A stretch of 64,000 nucleotides of DNA from Sphingobacterium psychroaquaticum (GTDB lineage Bacteria > Bacteroidota > Bacteroidia > Sphingobacteriales > Sphingobacteriaceae). Shown here piece after piece: positions 1 through 8,396 of the stretch. Both the position numbers and the translations under genes were made by a program. The first letter of the stretch is position 1. Each line of letters begins with the position of its first letter. The notes beneath the pieces were generated by a model, which was not told the DNA's origin, did not search any database, and saw nothing but the letters and a program-made list of their open reading frames with translations. The stretch covers positions 860,644 through 924,643 of the forward strand of contig NZ_FXAU01000001.1 in the NCBI RefSeq assembly GCF_900177625.1, read 5' to 3'.

Positions 1-2
1 TC

Positions 3-1379
3 AACCAGGCGGTAGATGGTCAAATGTTGCAGCTGCCTTACCAAAAGGGAGCATCTTCGGATCAAGTTGACCTGAAGTTTGAGCTGGAAGGCCCCGGTAG
101 CAAAGGATTAAAGATAGGAGAGCCGCAGTCCACAAATTTAGTAGCTGGAAATGCGACGATTAATATCCCTTTGGTCGGAGTGCCTACACAGACCGGAGAG
201 ATCCAGATCAAGATAAATCTGGAGGTGGCCAGTCGTGGACTGAAGAATAGCTTCATCGTAAAGAGCCGGGTAAAAGTAGATGGGGGATTAGATCCACTGG
301 AAAGTCCAACCGTAACGCTTGTTAAGGTTTTACCACGGATGGCAGTATTGGATTGGGGTAAATACATTAAAAATTCAGGTGTTTCCCGTACGTTCGAACT
401 GGAATTGGCAACCAGTCAATATGGTCCGGCTATCCGCCGCTATGCCAATCAGGTAAACTGGTTGAGCTCGACTAGCATTGGGACAGGATCTTACTTCTTT
501 GATTTTAATCGATTTGCCTTTGCCGCTTTAACGCCAAATACTACGTATTGGTTTCGGATTGTGCATAAAACGGTTAACTCCAATAATGTAGATTCAGATG
601 TGAGTTATTTTCAGTTTTCTACACCACGGGAAGAGGTTTTGGGAAGCAATGTGGTGCTCTACAAAGATTTTGATGATTTCTGGTGGGGCGGATCTCCGAT
701 CTATCAAGCATTTGGGGTTCAGCCTATCGAAGCTGATATCCGTGCAGGGATGGACCCGCGCTCTGATGTGATTAAAGGTACGGATATACGCACCAACTCA
801 TGGAACAACAATCTGGCGAACGCCTTTGCGGGCAACTTGGGTCCAACGGGCGCTCCGGTGTTATGGGATGCTTACTGGGATGGGGCTAAGTACGGTAAAA
901 ATCTAACAGCAGCAGATTATGCGGGTTGGAATGGTGAAAATGCGTTTCCATTTACTGGAGGAATCCGTCTGGCATCCGCTTCGGCTACGGGTAATTTGAG
1001 GACGGCAAAGCTGGATAAACTAGGCGATGTTCCTGCCAATATTTTGATTACAACAAATACCGCTGCTTATTTTGAACCCTACCACAATTGGGGGGAAGAT
1101 TTTCTGAAGCACTATATACAGATCGAAGGGGACGGCAAAATAACAGATGCAGGAGCGACGGGAGTCATTGATAGCGATAAGCAAGCGTCGGTGACCATGA
1201 AGTCAAATGTAGATCCGGTTACGAAGGGGCCTTTGTACCAGACCACGATACCGACCCAACATCAGGTGAAGGTGAGTGGTGCGACAAAGAACACCAGGGT
1301 GGTGATACGCACATATCCGTATTCGGGAAGTGCACATTATCGTATTTGGGTAGATGATATTAAAGTTGAACAGTATTAA
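3..1379 (+). CDS. Fibronectin type III-like surface protein, 3' part only
   Basis: The reading frame is open to the left edge of the window, so the N-terminus and any signal peptide are missing; 458 residues are visible. Roughly 100-200 residues in, a segment has the pattern of a fibronectin type III domain, including the typical 'LTPNTTYWFRIVHK' strand. The C-terminal ~240 residues are rich in W, G, N and beta-strand patterns and end in 'YRIWVDDIKVEQY', as in jelly-roll carbohydrate-binding modules. The stop codon overlaps the ATG of the next gene (TAATG), so the two are probably co-transcribed. A cell-surface or outer-membrane glycan-binding role is an inference; no catalytic motif was recognised. 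Confidence 0.7.
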   Translation, partial: NQAVDGQMLQLPYQKGASSDQVDLKFELEGPGSKGLKIGEPQSTNLVAGNATINIPLVGVPTQTGEIQIKINLEVASRGLKNSFIVKSRVKVDGGLDPLESPTVTLVKVLPRMAVLDWGKYIKNSGVSRTFELELATSQYGPAIRRYANQVNWLSSTSIGTGSYFFDFNRFAFAALTPNTTYWFRIVHKTVNSNNVDSDVSYFQFSTPREEVLGSNVVLYKDFDDFWWGGSPIYQAFGVQPIEADIRAGMDPRSDVIKGTDIRTNSWNNNLANAFAGNLGPTGAPVLWDAYWDGAKYGKNLTAADYAGWNGENAFPFTGGIRLASASATGNLRTAKLDKLGDVPANILITTNTAAYFEPYHNWGEDFLKHYIQIEGDGKITDAGATGVIDSDKQASVTMKSNVDPVTKGPLYQTTIPTQHQVKVSGATKNTRVVIRTYPYSGSAHYRIWVDDIKVEQY

Positions 1380-2563
1380 TGTTGAGGAATATGAAAACAG
1401 TAGTAAAATATATGTTAGGTTTAGCGAGTGTTTGGAGCTTAGCGGGCTGCTCCAAATTTCCGCTTCCCGAAATAGTAAAACCTGCGGTGGACCAGACCGA
1501 TAAGAAGTCGACCACCAATATTTCTGCTTTTGATGCGGCAGCAAATATCTATAGCCGAAATACTGCTTTGCTGGGAAATAATGCGATGCAGGGGTTTAAT
1601 TTTGATAGCGACGGTTCGATCTGGTATACGCAGAGTGGGGAGAGCGCTGTAAAGCATCAGATTAATCTAGTGAAGTCTGCCGTAAATAAAAACACTTCGA
1701 TATTGACCGCGAACACAGACTTTATGAAGCTGAGTTACTTTGGACACGGTACCAATACAGCGATGGAGGAGGTCGGGTCGGATCGGTATGTGTGGATCGG
1801 TGCGTATGGGAGCGCCAACAATGCGGGGGAATACTGGAATGAAAAGTTGATCGGCCGTGTTAAGTATGTCAAGGGAAAGACGGTGAAGACGAATGAGTGT
1901 GATGAGTATTATTATATTGGCAAAGGGTATACGGATATGCATCCTTGCATTGATGCCGAGAATGATTTACTGACGATTAATTATGCGGATCCGACCAATA
2001 ATGCATTTCGTTGCTTTATGGTGTTTAAGTTGAGTGAGGCGAGGCAGGCGACGATGACGAACACGGTGGTGGAAAGCACGGACGGTTTTGAAACGAATAA
2101 CCCATCTTCCTTGAATAAGAAGAGCTATACTGTCTACTGTCGGGATTTGACGAAGCTGACACCGGTTGCCAAGATGAAGTTCCGTAAAACGGGCTATGGA
2201 AATGCTAATGCGACTTATTACGACTGGCAGGGGTTCGATGTTCATAAGGATAAATTGTATTATGTCGAAGGGCAGTCTAATTATAATTTGTTTGGTAGCT
2301 TTTTTACCGACGATGTGTCTCAATCGTATGTTACTATTTTTGATTTTAACGGTAATATCGTGGAGGAACGGACGCAGGTGGCCGTTATCTCTGATCGAAA
2401 TGCGTTAAAGAGTATTGGGATGACCGAATTGGGGGCGATGGAATCGGAAGGTATCAAGGTGTATAAGGGTAAGTTGTATCTTGGCTATACGTCGCGTGGA
2501 ATTACGCAGCAGGATACGAAGCATTATCAGAATATTTTTGTTTTTGATGACGCTAAGAAGTAA
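1379..2563 (+). CDS. Lipoprotein with helveticin J / beta-propeller-like repeats
   Basis: The 394-residue product starts with a short positive region, a hydrophobic stretch and the lipobox LAGC (Cys24), so it should be a lipoprotein. The mature part has repeated beta-strand motifs with aromatic residues: 'MQGFNFDSDGSIWYTQS', 'DRYVWIGAYG', 'LTINYADPTNNAF' and, near the C-terminus, 'ESEGIKVYKGKLYLGYTSR'. This pattern resembles proteins annotated as the helveticin J class III bacteriocin family, which form beta-propellers; the resemblance is from memory. ATG at 1379 overlaps the upstream stop; ATG at 1391 is an alternative start that keeps the signal intact. The coupling to the upstream surface protein suggests joint action at the cell envelope. 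A true bacteriocin function should not be assumed. Confidence 0.65.
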   Translation: MLRNMKTVVKYMLGLASVWSLAGCSKFPLPEIVKPAVDQTDKKSTTNISAFDAAANIYSRNTALLGNNAMQGFNFDSDGSIWYTQSGESAVKHQINLVKSAVNKNTSILTANTDFMKLSYFGHGTNTAMEEVGSDRYVWIGAYGSANNAGEYWNEKLIGRVKYVKGKTVKTNECDEYYYIGKGYTDMHPCIDAENDLLTINYADPTNNAFRCFMVFKLSEARQATMTNTVVESTDGFETNNPSSLNKKSYTVYCRDLTKLTPVAKMKFRKTGYGNANATYYDWQGFDVHKDKLYYVEGQSNYNLFGSFFTDDVSQSYVTIFDFNGNIVEERTQVAVISDRNALKSIGMTELGAMESEGIKVYKGKLYLGYTSRGITQQDTKHYQNIFVFDDAKK

Positions 2564-2572
2564 TATTCTGCT

Positions 2573-2609
2573 AAACAGCCCTCAATTTTAATTGGGGGCT
2601 GTTTTTTTA
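2573..2609 (+). terminator. Rho-independent terminator after the lipoprotein gene
   Basis: AACAGCCCTCAA pairs with the GGGGGCTGTT that follows, then a run of seven T. It lies 10 nt after the stop codon. Confidence 0.85.
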
Positions 2610-2667
2610 TTGGGACTTCTTCTTTTGAGGGCTTCTCTGGCCTTATCGATTGGCTGGCCATTATGGG

Positions 2668-3033
2668 TTAGGCTGAACTGCCGCTTCCACCCACGACTTT
2701 TATTCCGTCAGCGAATTTTTTCCAAAACCGGATATACTTGTATTGGGCTTCGAAGGCTTGCCCACCGTAATTTCCGTTGAGCTTGATTTGTACGGTAACG
2801 ATGGCAAGATCGTCTATGATATTTAGTGCTTCAATTGCTGGTGTCAGTGCATCTATTTTGAGCATTCCAGAACGGTAGGTTTCTAAATCCATTTCCTTGG
2901 TGATGGTTTCTCCGCTGGGAACGATAAATAGTAGATCCTTATGCAGCAGTTTGTCCAGTGCTTCGACGTTACTGCTTTTCATTGCGTCGTAAAGTTGGTT
3001 TTCTAGCGCTAGAATATCGTTTTTCGTTATCAT
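2668..3033 (-). CDS. DUF4440 / NTF2-like (SnoaL-like) protein
   Basis: The 121-residue product has the usual length and pattern of a DUF4440 NTF2-like cone: an N-terminal helix ('ILALENQLYDAMKSSNVEAL'), the conserved 'LLHKDLLFIVPSGETITK' and a C-terminal 'ALNIIDDLAIVTVQIKLNG' strand pair. Members of this fold bind small hydrophobic ligands or act as isomerases, but the substrate here cannot be read from the sequence. No signal peptide is visible, so it is probably cytoplasmic. It lies 67 bp downstream of the DHFR-like gene on the same strand and may share its transcript. Confidence 0.75.
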   Translation of the reverse strand: MITKNDILALENQLYDAMKSSNVEALDKLLHKDLLFIVPSGETITKEMDLETYRSGMLKIDALTPAIEALNIIDDLAIVTVQIKLNGNYGGQAFEAQYKYIRFWKKFADGIKVVGGSGSSA

Positions 3034-3100
3034 CGTTTGGTTTTTGGAGGTGTTTTGTTGGATGCTAGTGGACGTTGGTTTAATGACGGGAGCATTGAAC

Positions 3101-3739
3101 TCATTTTGTGGGCGAGGCGCTCTTTTTTGTCAGTTTATACCGTAAGTGCGTTGTGAAATCGGAGGGTAAAACTTCCATGATTTTAATATCATAGATATCT
3201 TTATCAATCCCCTCAAAGAGTCTAATGCCACTGCCTAAGAACACGGGAGCAATATGTATGAAAAATTCGTCTACCAGTCCGGCATTCAAAAACTGCTGGA
3301 TTGTGTTTGCGCCACCTTGTATTCTGACGTCTTTTCCTTTTGCGGATTTTATGGCTTTGTCGAGTGCACTCTCGATGCCATCGTTGATAAAATAAAAGGT
3401 TGTACTGCCTTCTTGCACCCAAGGTTCTCGTACTTCATGCGTTAGCACGTAAACATCTGCTTTGTATAGGTCATTTGGCCAACTTGCCTCGCCTTCCTCA
3501 AACATGCGTTTACCCATGATGAAGGCGCCCGTGCGCGCAATGGTTTCTCTGATATACGTACCATCTAGGGTATCTTCCTTGCCGCCTTCGACCCCAAGAT
3601 ACGCCCAGAATGCTTTTTGATTGAACATCCAGGAATGTATTTTTGCCGAAACACCTCCCATGGGGTTTTCCGGGCCTCTGTTGTCTCCTGCAAAAAAGCC
3701 GTCTAGGGATATTCCGCTATCAAATATTATCTTGCTCAT
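3101..3739 (-). CDS. Dihydrofolate reductase-family (RibD C-terminal-like) protein
   Basis: The 212 residues match the RibD_C/DHFR-like fold of the 'dihydrofolate reductase family protein' group: N-terminal 'ISLDGFFAG', central 'GAFIMGKRMFEEGE', 'VYVLTHEVREPW', and the NADPH-binding 'DVRIQGGANTIQQFLNAGLVDEFFIHIAPVFLGSGIRLFEG'-type region (given here only as its order of motifs). These proteins are NADPH-dependent reductases of mostly unknown substrate and are not housekeeping folate reductases. The start is an ATG followed by S-K-I-I-F-D, the normal N-terminus of the family. It is monocistronic or paired with the downstream DUF4440 gene. Confidence 0.8.
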   Translation of the reverse strand: MSKIIFDSGISLDGFFAGDNRGPENPMGGVSAKIHSWMFNQKAFWAYLGVEGGKEDTLDGTYIRETIARTGAFIMGKRMFEEGEASWPNDLYKADVYVLTHEVREPWVQEGSTTFYFINDGIESALDKAIKSAKGKDVRIQGGANTIQQFLNAGLVDEFFIHIAPVFLGSGIRLFEGIDKDIYDIKIMEVLPSDFTTHLRYKLTKKSASPTK

Positions 3740-4297
3740 TCTTTGTGTTTATGGTCGGTTATTGTTTAAGACGCTAGGGTTACGCTTTTTATTGCCCTCG
3801 CATATTGATTTTAAATGTACGGAAATTCTTATTGCGCTGGTGCAGAAAGTATTGAAAAAATAGGAAGTGATGTAAAGTTTTCTTTCCGTCGAAGTAGGAG
3901 CGAAGTTCTGTGTCTATTAAAGATTTTAATAAATTCTTCGCTAAGTACGCTATTACGAGGGGGCTTATATTATTAATTTCACTACTGATTGTCCAATGTT
4001 TCAAAAGAGGACTTAAAGGATAAAATCAAAATCTTTAGTATAAAGTTTCGGGATGAGAGAGCTTTTTTTTAATTATCAGTGATTATCAGAAGGCATTATT
4101 TAGGCCTTTTGAATAAACAAACAACATATCTACTGTGAATACGAGTAAAGATTTAAGGATCTTACTGGTTTCGAAAGCTGAAGGGCTGTGTTGGGGTTCT
4201 CTTAAGTACAATACGTATACCGTTATAAAATTATTAGATGTAAAGGTTTTCTTGTAGTATGACTTACATTTGTTTATTATACTTTTTCTGAAATAGC
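3740..4297. other. Gene-free junction at the left side of the accessory island
   Basis: About 560 bp without a convincing gene. Base composition changes here from about even GC to AT-rich, which marks the left side of the accessory island. No repeat of the tRNA-Lys 3' end, no insertion-sequence end and no clear terminator was seen, so the exact boundary is not defined. Confidence 0.5.
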
Positions 4298-5389
4298 TTA
4301 CGGATATTCATTTTCTATAAAACTTTTAGTACCTTTTAAATAAAATTCAATTTGACGATTTCCAAAAAAAGTTTCATATCTCAGTTTCATGTTCTTTATA
4401 TTCTCCAAACTTTCATCTCCATAATCTACCACTGTAATTTTAGCATCATCTCTAATCATTCTAGATAGTAATTGTCTCATTTCAAAATCAGCAGAAGGTA
4501 AAGAGTATCCGATAAAAATAATATTATTTGATTCTGAGAGTTCAATTCCAGCATTTTGCCATATTAGTTTATACTGAGGATTTGATAGATCTTTAAGAAA
4601 AGTTGGCATAATGAGATTCGATGTTAAGCTGTGAGATCTTTTTTTTCCAAAATTTTTATCACAATGCCTGCAATTGGAATAATGGTCAATTGATATTTTC
4701 CTATAAAAATCTACATATAATCTTTGGCATCTAGGACATTGCAGCCAATTAAGAGATCCATGTAATTTTAACAATTTAACATTAAATCCTCCACTTCCTA
4801 GTATTTCCAATCCTGGCTTAATAGTATCGTCATCTTCTTTATATGAACTTATATAACAACAATAGTCAACAACACCTTTTGGCTCTTGATGATCTTTATC
4901 TAATATCCGTTTTATTGAATTGTCGAGTAAAATATCCCAATTTGTGCTTAGTATACTTACCCTATCATGGCCTCTATATGCTCTGTTTGCTCTTGGGGAA
5001 CATTGAGAAACAATATATTCTGCAAATTTATCAATATATTTTTTGTTAGAAGTTTTTAATGTTACCTGTAAAGTTTTACTAATTAAATAATATATAGTTC
5101 TTCTAATCTTTTTTAGTTCGCGAGTAGAGAGGTCTCTAAAAGAAATATTGTCCAGAATAGCTCTATCTATAGGAGTGAATAAATCTTCCAACGGAACTTG
5201 AGTTTGCAATGACTCTGGAATGTTTAGAGTATTTGAAAGGAATTCTCTAAAATTATGAAAGGAATTCTCTTCGAACTCATGTGGAACCGTATTGTAAATT
5301 TCGAAAATTTTCTCTACTATTTTTTCCTGTGAAGGAGCCCCTGCTTCACAGGAAAATCCTGCTCCTAATATGAATGTTGTTTTGGTCAT
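4298..5389 (-). CDS. SIR2-like NADase-type protein with zinc ribbon
   Basis: The 363-residue product has the sirtuin fold landmarks in order: 'LGAGFS' near residue 8 for NAD binding, 'STNWD' with Asn150 and Asp152, 'LKLHGSLNW' with the catalytic-position His210, two Cys pairs (218/221 and 240/243) typical of a zinc ribbon, and 'FIGYSLPSADFE' near 292-303. The NAD-site residues are kept, so it is probably active. SIR2-like proteins in bacterial defence islands usually hydrolyse NAD+ after phage sensing; that role is inferred. It is the last gene of an apparent operon behind a TIR gene and a membrane-barrel gene, 91 bp after the latter. A close relative lies at 13517-14668. It has no SLOG domain, unlike Thoeris ThsA. 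Confidence 0.8.
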   Translation of the reverse strand: MTKTTFILGAGFSCEAGAPSQEKIVEKIFEIYNTVPHEFEENSFHNFREFLSNTLNIPESLQTQVPLEDLFTPIDRAILDNISFRDLSTRELKKIRRTIYYLISKTLQVTLKTSNKKYIDKFAEYIVSQCSPRANRAYRGHDRVSILSTNWDILLDNSIKRILDKDHQEPKGVVDYCCYISSYKEDDDTIKPGLEILGSGGFNVKLLKLHGSLNWLQCPRCQRLYVDFYRKISIDHYSNCRHCDKNFGKKRSHSLTSNLIMPTFLKDLSNPQYKLIWQNAGIELSESNNIIFIGYSLPSADFEMRQLLSRMIRDDAKITVVDYGDESLENIKNMKLRYETFFGNRQIEFYLKGTKSFIENEYP

Positions 5390-5480
5390 TGTATCTTTTT
5401 TGAGCTTACAGCTAATGCCTTGGTCTTAGCATATTAAGATCTAAATTTAATCCTTAAACCGTCATTTCGGCAAAGATATA

Positions 5481-5972
5481 TTAACGGTAGTTATTTTTGT
5501 TCCAAATCCAATTGTTAGAGTTGATAGTATGAGGCTGGGAATTTGAATGTCCTAACCATATACCTTTAATATTTTGTGCGTCATTTATACGCATTTCAAA
5601 GGCTCCATAATATCCTAATTCATTATTTTTTTCTCCCCATTTACCAACAATGTTTGATCCTATAATTTCACCGAATATGTAATATTGTTCATTGTTATTA
5701 ACTCTAAATTCACCATATAAATATTTGCCTAATTGTTTGATCTCTAAATCGCTTCTTCTTCCTGCGAGATCAGTATATTTAGCAGAATTGTCATTATCCC
5801 AAATTTGTACCCATTTTCCGGAAATAACTATTGGTTTTGTTCTAAATAACCATCTTACTGGAAACCAACTAAAAAATTTTACAAGAGAAATAGCTAAATT
5901 AAAATCTAAAAGGGTTTTTAATAAAATACCAATAAAAAATGGTATTAATGGTAGTAGGATGTTATAGTCCAT
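5481..5972 (-). CDS. Small membrane protein with predicted beta-barrel (Cap15-like architecture)
   Basis: The 163-residue product begins with two hydrophobic helices (about residues 3-20 and 25-42), followed by a basic turn and a soluble part built from short beta strands: 'VISGKWVQIWDN', 'LEIKQLGKYLYGEF', 'YYIFGEIIGSNIVGKWGE', 'YGAFEMRIN', 'IKGIWLGHS'. The repeated G-x-W and Y-G patterns suggest a lipocalin-like barrel. Two N-terminal helices plus a small barrel is the layout of the CBASS effector Cap15, but sequence identity could not be tested. It starts 17 bp after the TIR gene and is followed by the SIR2 gene, so it is probably a partner or membrane effector of both. Confidence 0.6.
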   Translation of the reverse strand: MDYNILLPLIPFFIGILLKTLLDFNLAISLVKFFSWFPVRWLFRTKPIVISGKWVQIWDNDNSAKYTDLAGRRSDLEIKQLGKYLYGEFRVNNNEQYYIFGEIIGSNIVGKWGEKNNELGYYGAFEMRINDAQNIKGIWLGHSNSQPHTINSNNWIWNKNNYR

Positions 5973-5989
5973 TTTTAAATTGTAATTAT

Positions 5990-7036
5990 TTATAAATTTT
6001 CATCTCCACTTTGTACTTTTCTATATTCTATTTCTTTAAAAAAACTTTCGACAACATAAGGAACCTCTCTAAAATAACGGTATTCATATTCGTCTCTAAA
6101 AGACTCCCTGAATATTGGGGTATCAAGAGTAAAATCTAATAACTCTACAAATTCTCTAAAAGCCTTTGTAGATTTAAAGTCTTTAACTTTTGTGATTTTA
6201 TCGATTAAAGCTAAACCACTATCATATATCCAAGGAAAATCAATTCTAAAAGGAGCGAGAACAATTTGTAATATGTACTTAGTGTCTATTTGTCGAGACA
6301 AAGAATAATGAATTAATTCTTCAACCATAGCTGGATGCAAATGTCTACGAGAATTTATTGTTCTTTTGGTCGAAACATTTTCTATTCTGGTTGGTAGCTC
6401 TTTGAACATCAATTTTACTTCCTCAAATAGTCTAGCACTTTCATTGTTATCTAGTGGTTTTGTTTCTTCATTGTTTTGTGTTTTCTCAAGTCTTTTTGCA
6501 ATAATATTCTGCGTTTTTATTTTGAAAATCTCAACTTGCTGTTTTATGACATCTTCATCAGGCTCTGAATTTGGTAGCTTGCGGACTAATTGTTTAACCA
6601 ATTTTGTTAAAGAGCTATTATCATCGTCACAATTTTGAAACTGAGCAAAAGGACCTGTACTAACACTAGTAAGTGGAACCCCAATAGCAATACCAAGAAT
6701 TGGCGTGTTTAGCTTCCCTTTTGCCATTCCAGCTTCAAATAATATCCAAGGTCTATCAATACTAAAGTCAGTTAAAAGACATACTACATCAGATGAGTCT
6801 TGAAGGCTTTCGATGATTTTTGGATACCACTCAATACCAAATTCAATACCTTGAGTTCCTTTATTATCAGAAGAACGAAACGATTTTAACATTCCAGCAC
6901 TAACACTTTTTAATAATTTACTAAATGCCTCCGCTATTTCAGCATCTCGAGTATCGTGGCTGATAAATACAAATGGACTTTCAGATTTTGAATATTTATT
7001 GGAGTCAATTTGTTTCTCTTGTTTTTTTTCTTCCAT
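5990..7036 (-). CDS. TIR domain protein, probable defence sensor or NADase
   Basis: The 348-residue product has an N-terminal TIR domain at about residues 20-150: 'PFVFISHDTRDAEIAEAF' (strand A and helix A), 'DVVCLLTDFSIDRPWILFEAG', in which Glu101 sits at the catalytic glutamate position of NAD-cleaving TIR domains, and 'TPILGIAIG'. A charged linker (~185-215) follows, then a helical domain of ~130 residues that I do not recognise. There is no membrane segment. It is the first gene of the apparent operon with the barrel (17 bp) and SIR2 genes. In Thoeris the TIR protein makes an ADP-ribose-derived signal that activates a partner; a similar role is inferred here. Confidence 0.8.
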   Translation of the reverse strand: MEEKKQEKQIDSNKYSKSESPFVFISHDTRDAEIAEAFSKLLKSVSAGMLKSFRSSDNKGTQGIEFGIEWYPKIIESLQDSSDVVCLLTDFSIDRPWILFEAGMAKGKLNTPILGIAIGVPLTSVSTGPFAQFQNCDDDNSSLTKLVKQLVRKLPNSEPDEDVIKQQVEIFKIKTQNIIAKRLEKTQNNEETKPLDNNESARLFEEVKLMFKELPTRIENVSTKRTINSRRHLHPAMVEELIHYSLSRQIDTKYILQIVLAPFRIDFPWIYDSGLALIDKITKVKDFKSTKAFREFVELLDFTLDTPIFRESFRDEYEYRYFREVPYVVESFFKEIEYRKVQSGDENL

Positions 7037-7525
7037 TTAATTTAGTGATAATTTTTTGGTAAGTATGGTTGTAGCATTCTGACGGTTTTGCTAAGTTCTA
7101 GTTGTGAAATGAGTTACTTTGTCGCAGATATTTACCGCGTAAAACCTTAAAGAATCTATACAACGTTGTTTATGGGTAAAAATTTTGAAGACTGTAACAT
7201 CTTCTCTTTTTATTAACATTTTCTTATCAGTTGCTATTTTTACGCTAATATCTTAGGAAAGATTTAAATCCCATTACGGGAATCCGTAATTTATTAATCT
7301 ATATGTTTTTGCTAACATAGTTGTTTAATGAAAGAAGATGATAAGATTTTTTGGTAAGCTCTTGTTATCACCCGTTTCGGATGTTGTAATATTTATATAC
7401 ATAGCTGTACAATTAGGTCTATTTACAGGGATATATGTAGGGATGTAAGGATACAATTACGCTTTTATATGAAAACATAAAAGCGTAATTGCATAATAAT
7501 GGAATTAAAGGTGATGTAAATCGTC
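7037..7525. other. Gene-free region between TIR gene and mobilization gene
   Basis: Nearly 490 bp without a convincing gene. It holds a short inverted repeat (ATTACGG...CCGTAAT, 7273-7290) and a long hairpin listed separately. In intact elements of this kind the relaxase gene usually follows the BfmA/BtgA gene; here it is absent. The promoter of the TIR operon should lie here, but no clear TAnnTTTG box was found. Confidence 0.5.
7454..7491. repeat. 15-bp perfect hairpin downstream of the mobilization gene
   Basis: CAATTACGCTTTTAT (7454-7468) pairs perfectly with ATAAAAGCGTAATTG (7477-7491) around an 8-nt loop. It lies 35 bp after the stop of the BfmA/BtgA gene and could be its terminator, although no long T run follows. 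Part of a transfer origin is an alternative. Confidence 0.6.
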
Positions 7526-8080
7526 CTAAAGTTTCTCTAAGGCTAGTCGTACCTTTTTAGCAAGCTCTTCCTTCTTTTGAGTTGATGCTGGCCAGCCCAG
7601 CATTTCCCTTTCCGCGATATAATACTCCAAAATTTCTCGGAATCGTATTTTTAATTGCTGATTGCTTGATAAGCCTTTCACTAGACTCTCTAATACTATA
7701 CCCTGAGCCAAAAGCCCTTTCTTCTGTTCGAGTAGTAATGTGCCGAGTCTAGATTGATTCTCTAGAATTTTATTACTCAAGCTTACATCTACCTTAAGAA
7801 GGTTACTAGCCTCATCATTCATTTGAAAGATGGGAACTAATAGATCGCTCTCTTGCTTTCGGATAAAAGCTAGGATACGACTCACTCCGCTAGATAGCTC
7901 TTTTTTTAATAGTTCATCGTTTAGATCAATCGGATCTTTCTTGCTTTTGTAGAAGTAATCTATCATCTGCACAATTAAATCACGTTTCGTGCGTGCAAGC
8001 TTGCTAGCAAGCAAGGTTAGCTTGCTATCCGTCTGGCTTGAAAACCGGACTGATTTCCTGTTTTCATCAATCCTTGACAT
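7526..8080 (-). CDS. BfmA/BtgA-family mobilization protein
   Basis: The N-terminus 'ENRKSVRFSSQTDSKLTLLA' followed by 'RTKRDLIVQMIDYFYKSKKDP' is the ribbon-helix-helix-like signature of the BfmA/BtgA mobilization family of Bacteroidota transposons; the rest is helical and charged. These accessory proteins bind the transfer origin and assist the relaxase. ATG at 8080 gives the family-like start M-S-R-I-D-E-N; ATG at 8098 would add six residues. Either start overlaps the upstream gene, so translation is coupled. No relaxase gene follows, so the transfer module is incomplete and this copy may no longer have a function. Confidence 0.8.
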   Translation of the reverse strand: MSRIDENRKSVRFSSQTDSKLTLLASKLARTKRDLIVQMIDYFYKSKKDPIDLNDELLKKELSSGVSRILAFIRKQESDLLVPIFQMNDEASNLLKVDVSLSNKILENQSRLGTLLLEQKKGLLAQGIVLESLVKGLSSNQQLKIRFREILEYYIAEREMLGWPASTQKKEELAKKVRLALEKL

Positions 8081-8396
8081 CAGTATCTGTTTTATCAATG
8101 ATTACAAAGCGGAAGGTACTCGCCTTAGTTGGATGCCATGATGGAGTATACTCTAGGTATCCATATCTCACTAGATCCGATAAACGTTTATGATAAGTAG
8201 CCGTTGAGCGGATATGCGAATGTCGCATCAGTTTACTGCGACTACCTTGAAAAAAGCCTAAAGAATGTTTTTTATCCTGATAATAAAATAGTGCAGATAG
8301 TAAGGCAATATGAGATTGCAGTAGTCTTTTATCTTCTAATAACCGTTTTGAAAAATGTTCAAATAGGTTCTTGCTTAATTCTTTTTTATTAGCCAT
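8067..8396 (-). CDS. Small winged-helix-like protein of a mobile element
   Basis: The 109-residue basic product has helices followed by 'HSHIRSTATYHKRLSDLVRYGYLEYTPSWHP', which looks like the recognition helix and wing of a winged-helix domain as found in replication or mobilization proteins. It overlaps the HTH gene upstream by 8 bp and the BfmA/BtgA gene downstream, so the three form one operon. This order (HTH, small protein, BfmA/BtgA) is typical for mobilizable elements of Bacteroidota. A DNA-binding role is inferred; I do not recognise a named family. Confidence 0.65.
   Translation of the reverse strand: MANKKELSKNLFEHFSKRLLEDKRLLQSHIALLSALFYYQDKKHSLGFFQGSRSKLMRHSHIRSTATYHKRLSDLVRYGYLEYTPSWHPTKASTFRFVIIDKTDTDVKD

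Noticed and set aside
3789..4004. 71-codon frame on the minus strand in the left junction
   Set aside because: Low-complexity composition, no family likeness and no start signal; left as gene-free sequence.
4298..7036. Calling the trio a standard Thoeris or CBASS locus
   Set aside because: SIR2 has no SLOG domain, no CD-NTase is present and the barrel protein is not part of Thoeris; only a likeness is claimed.
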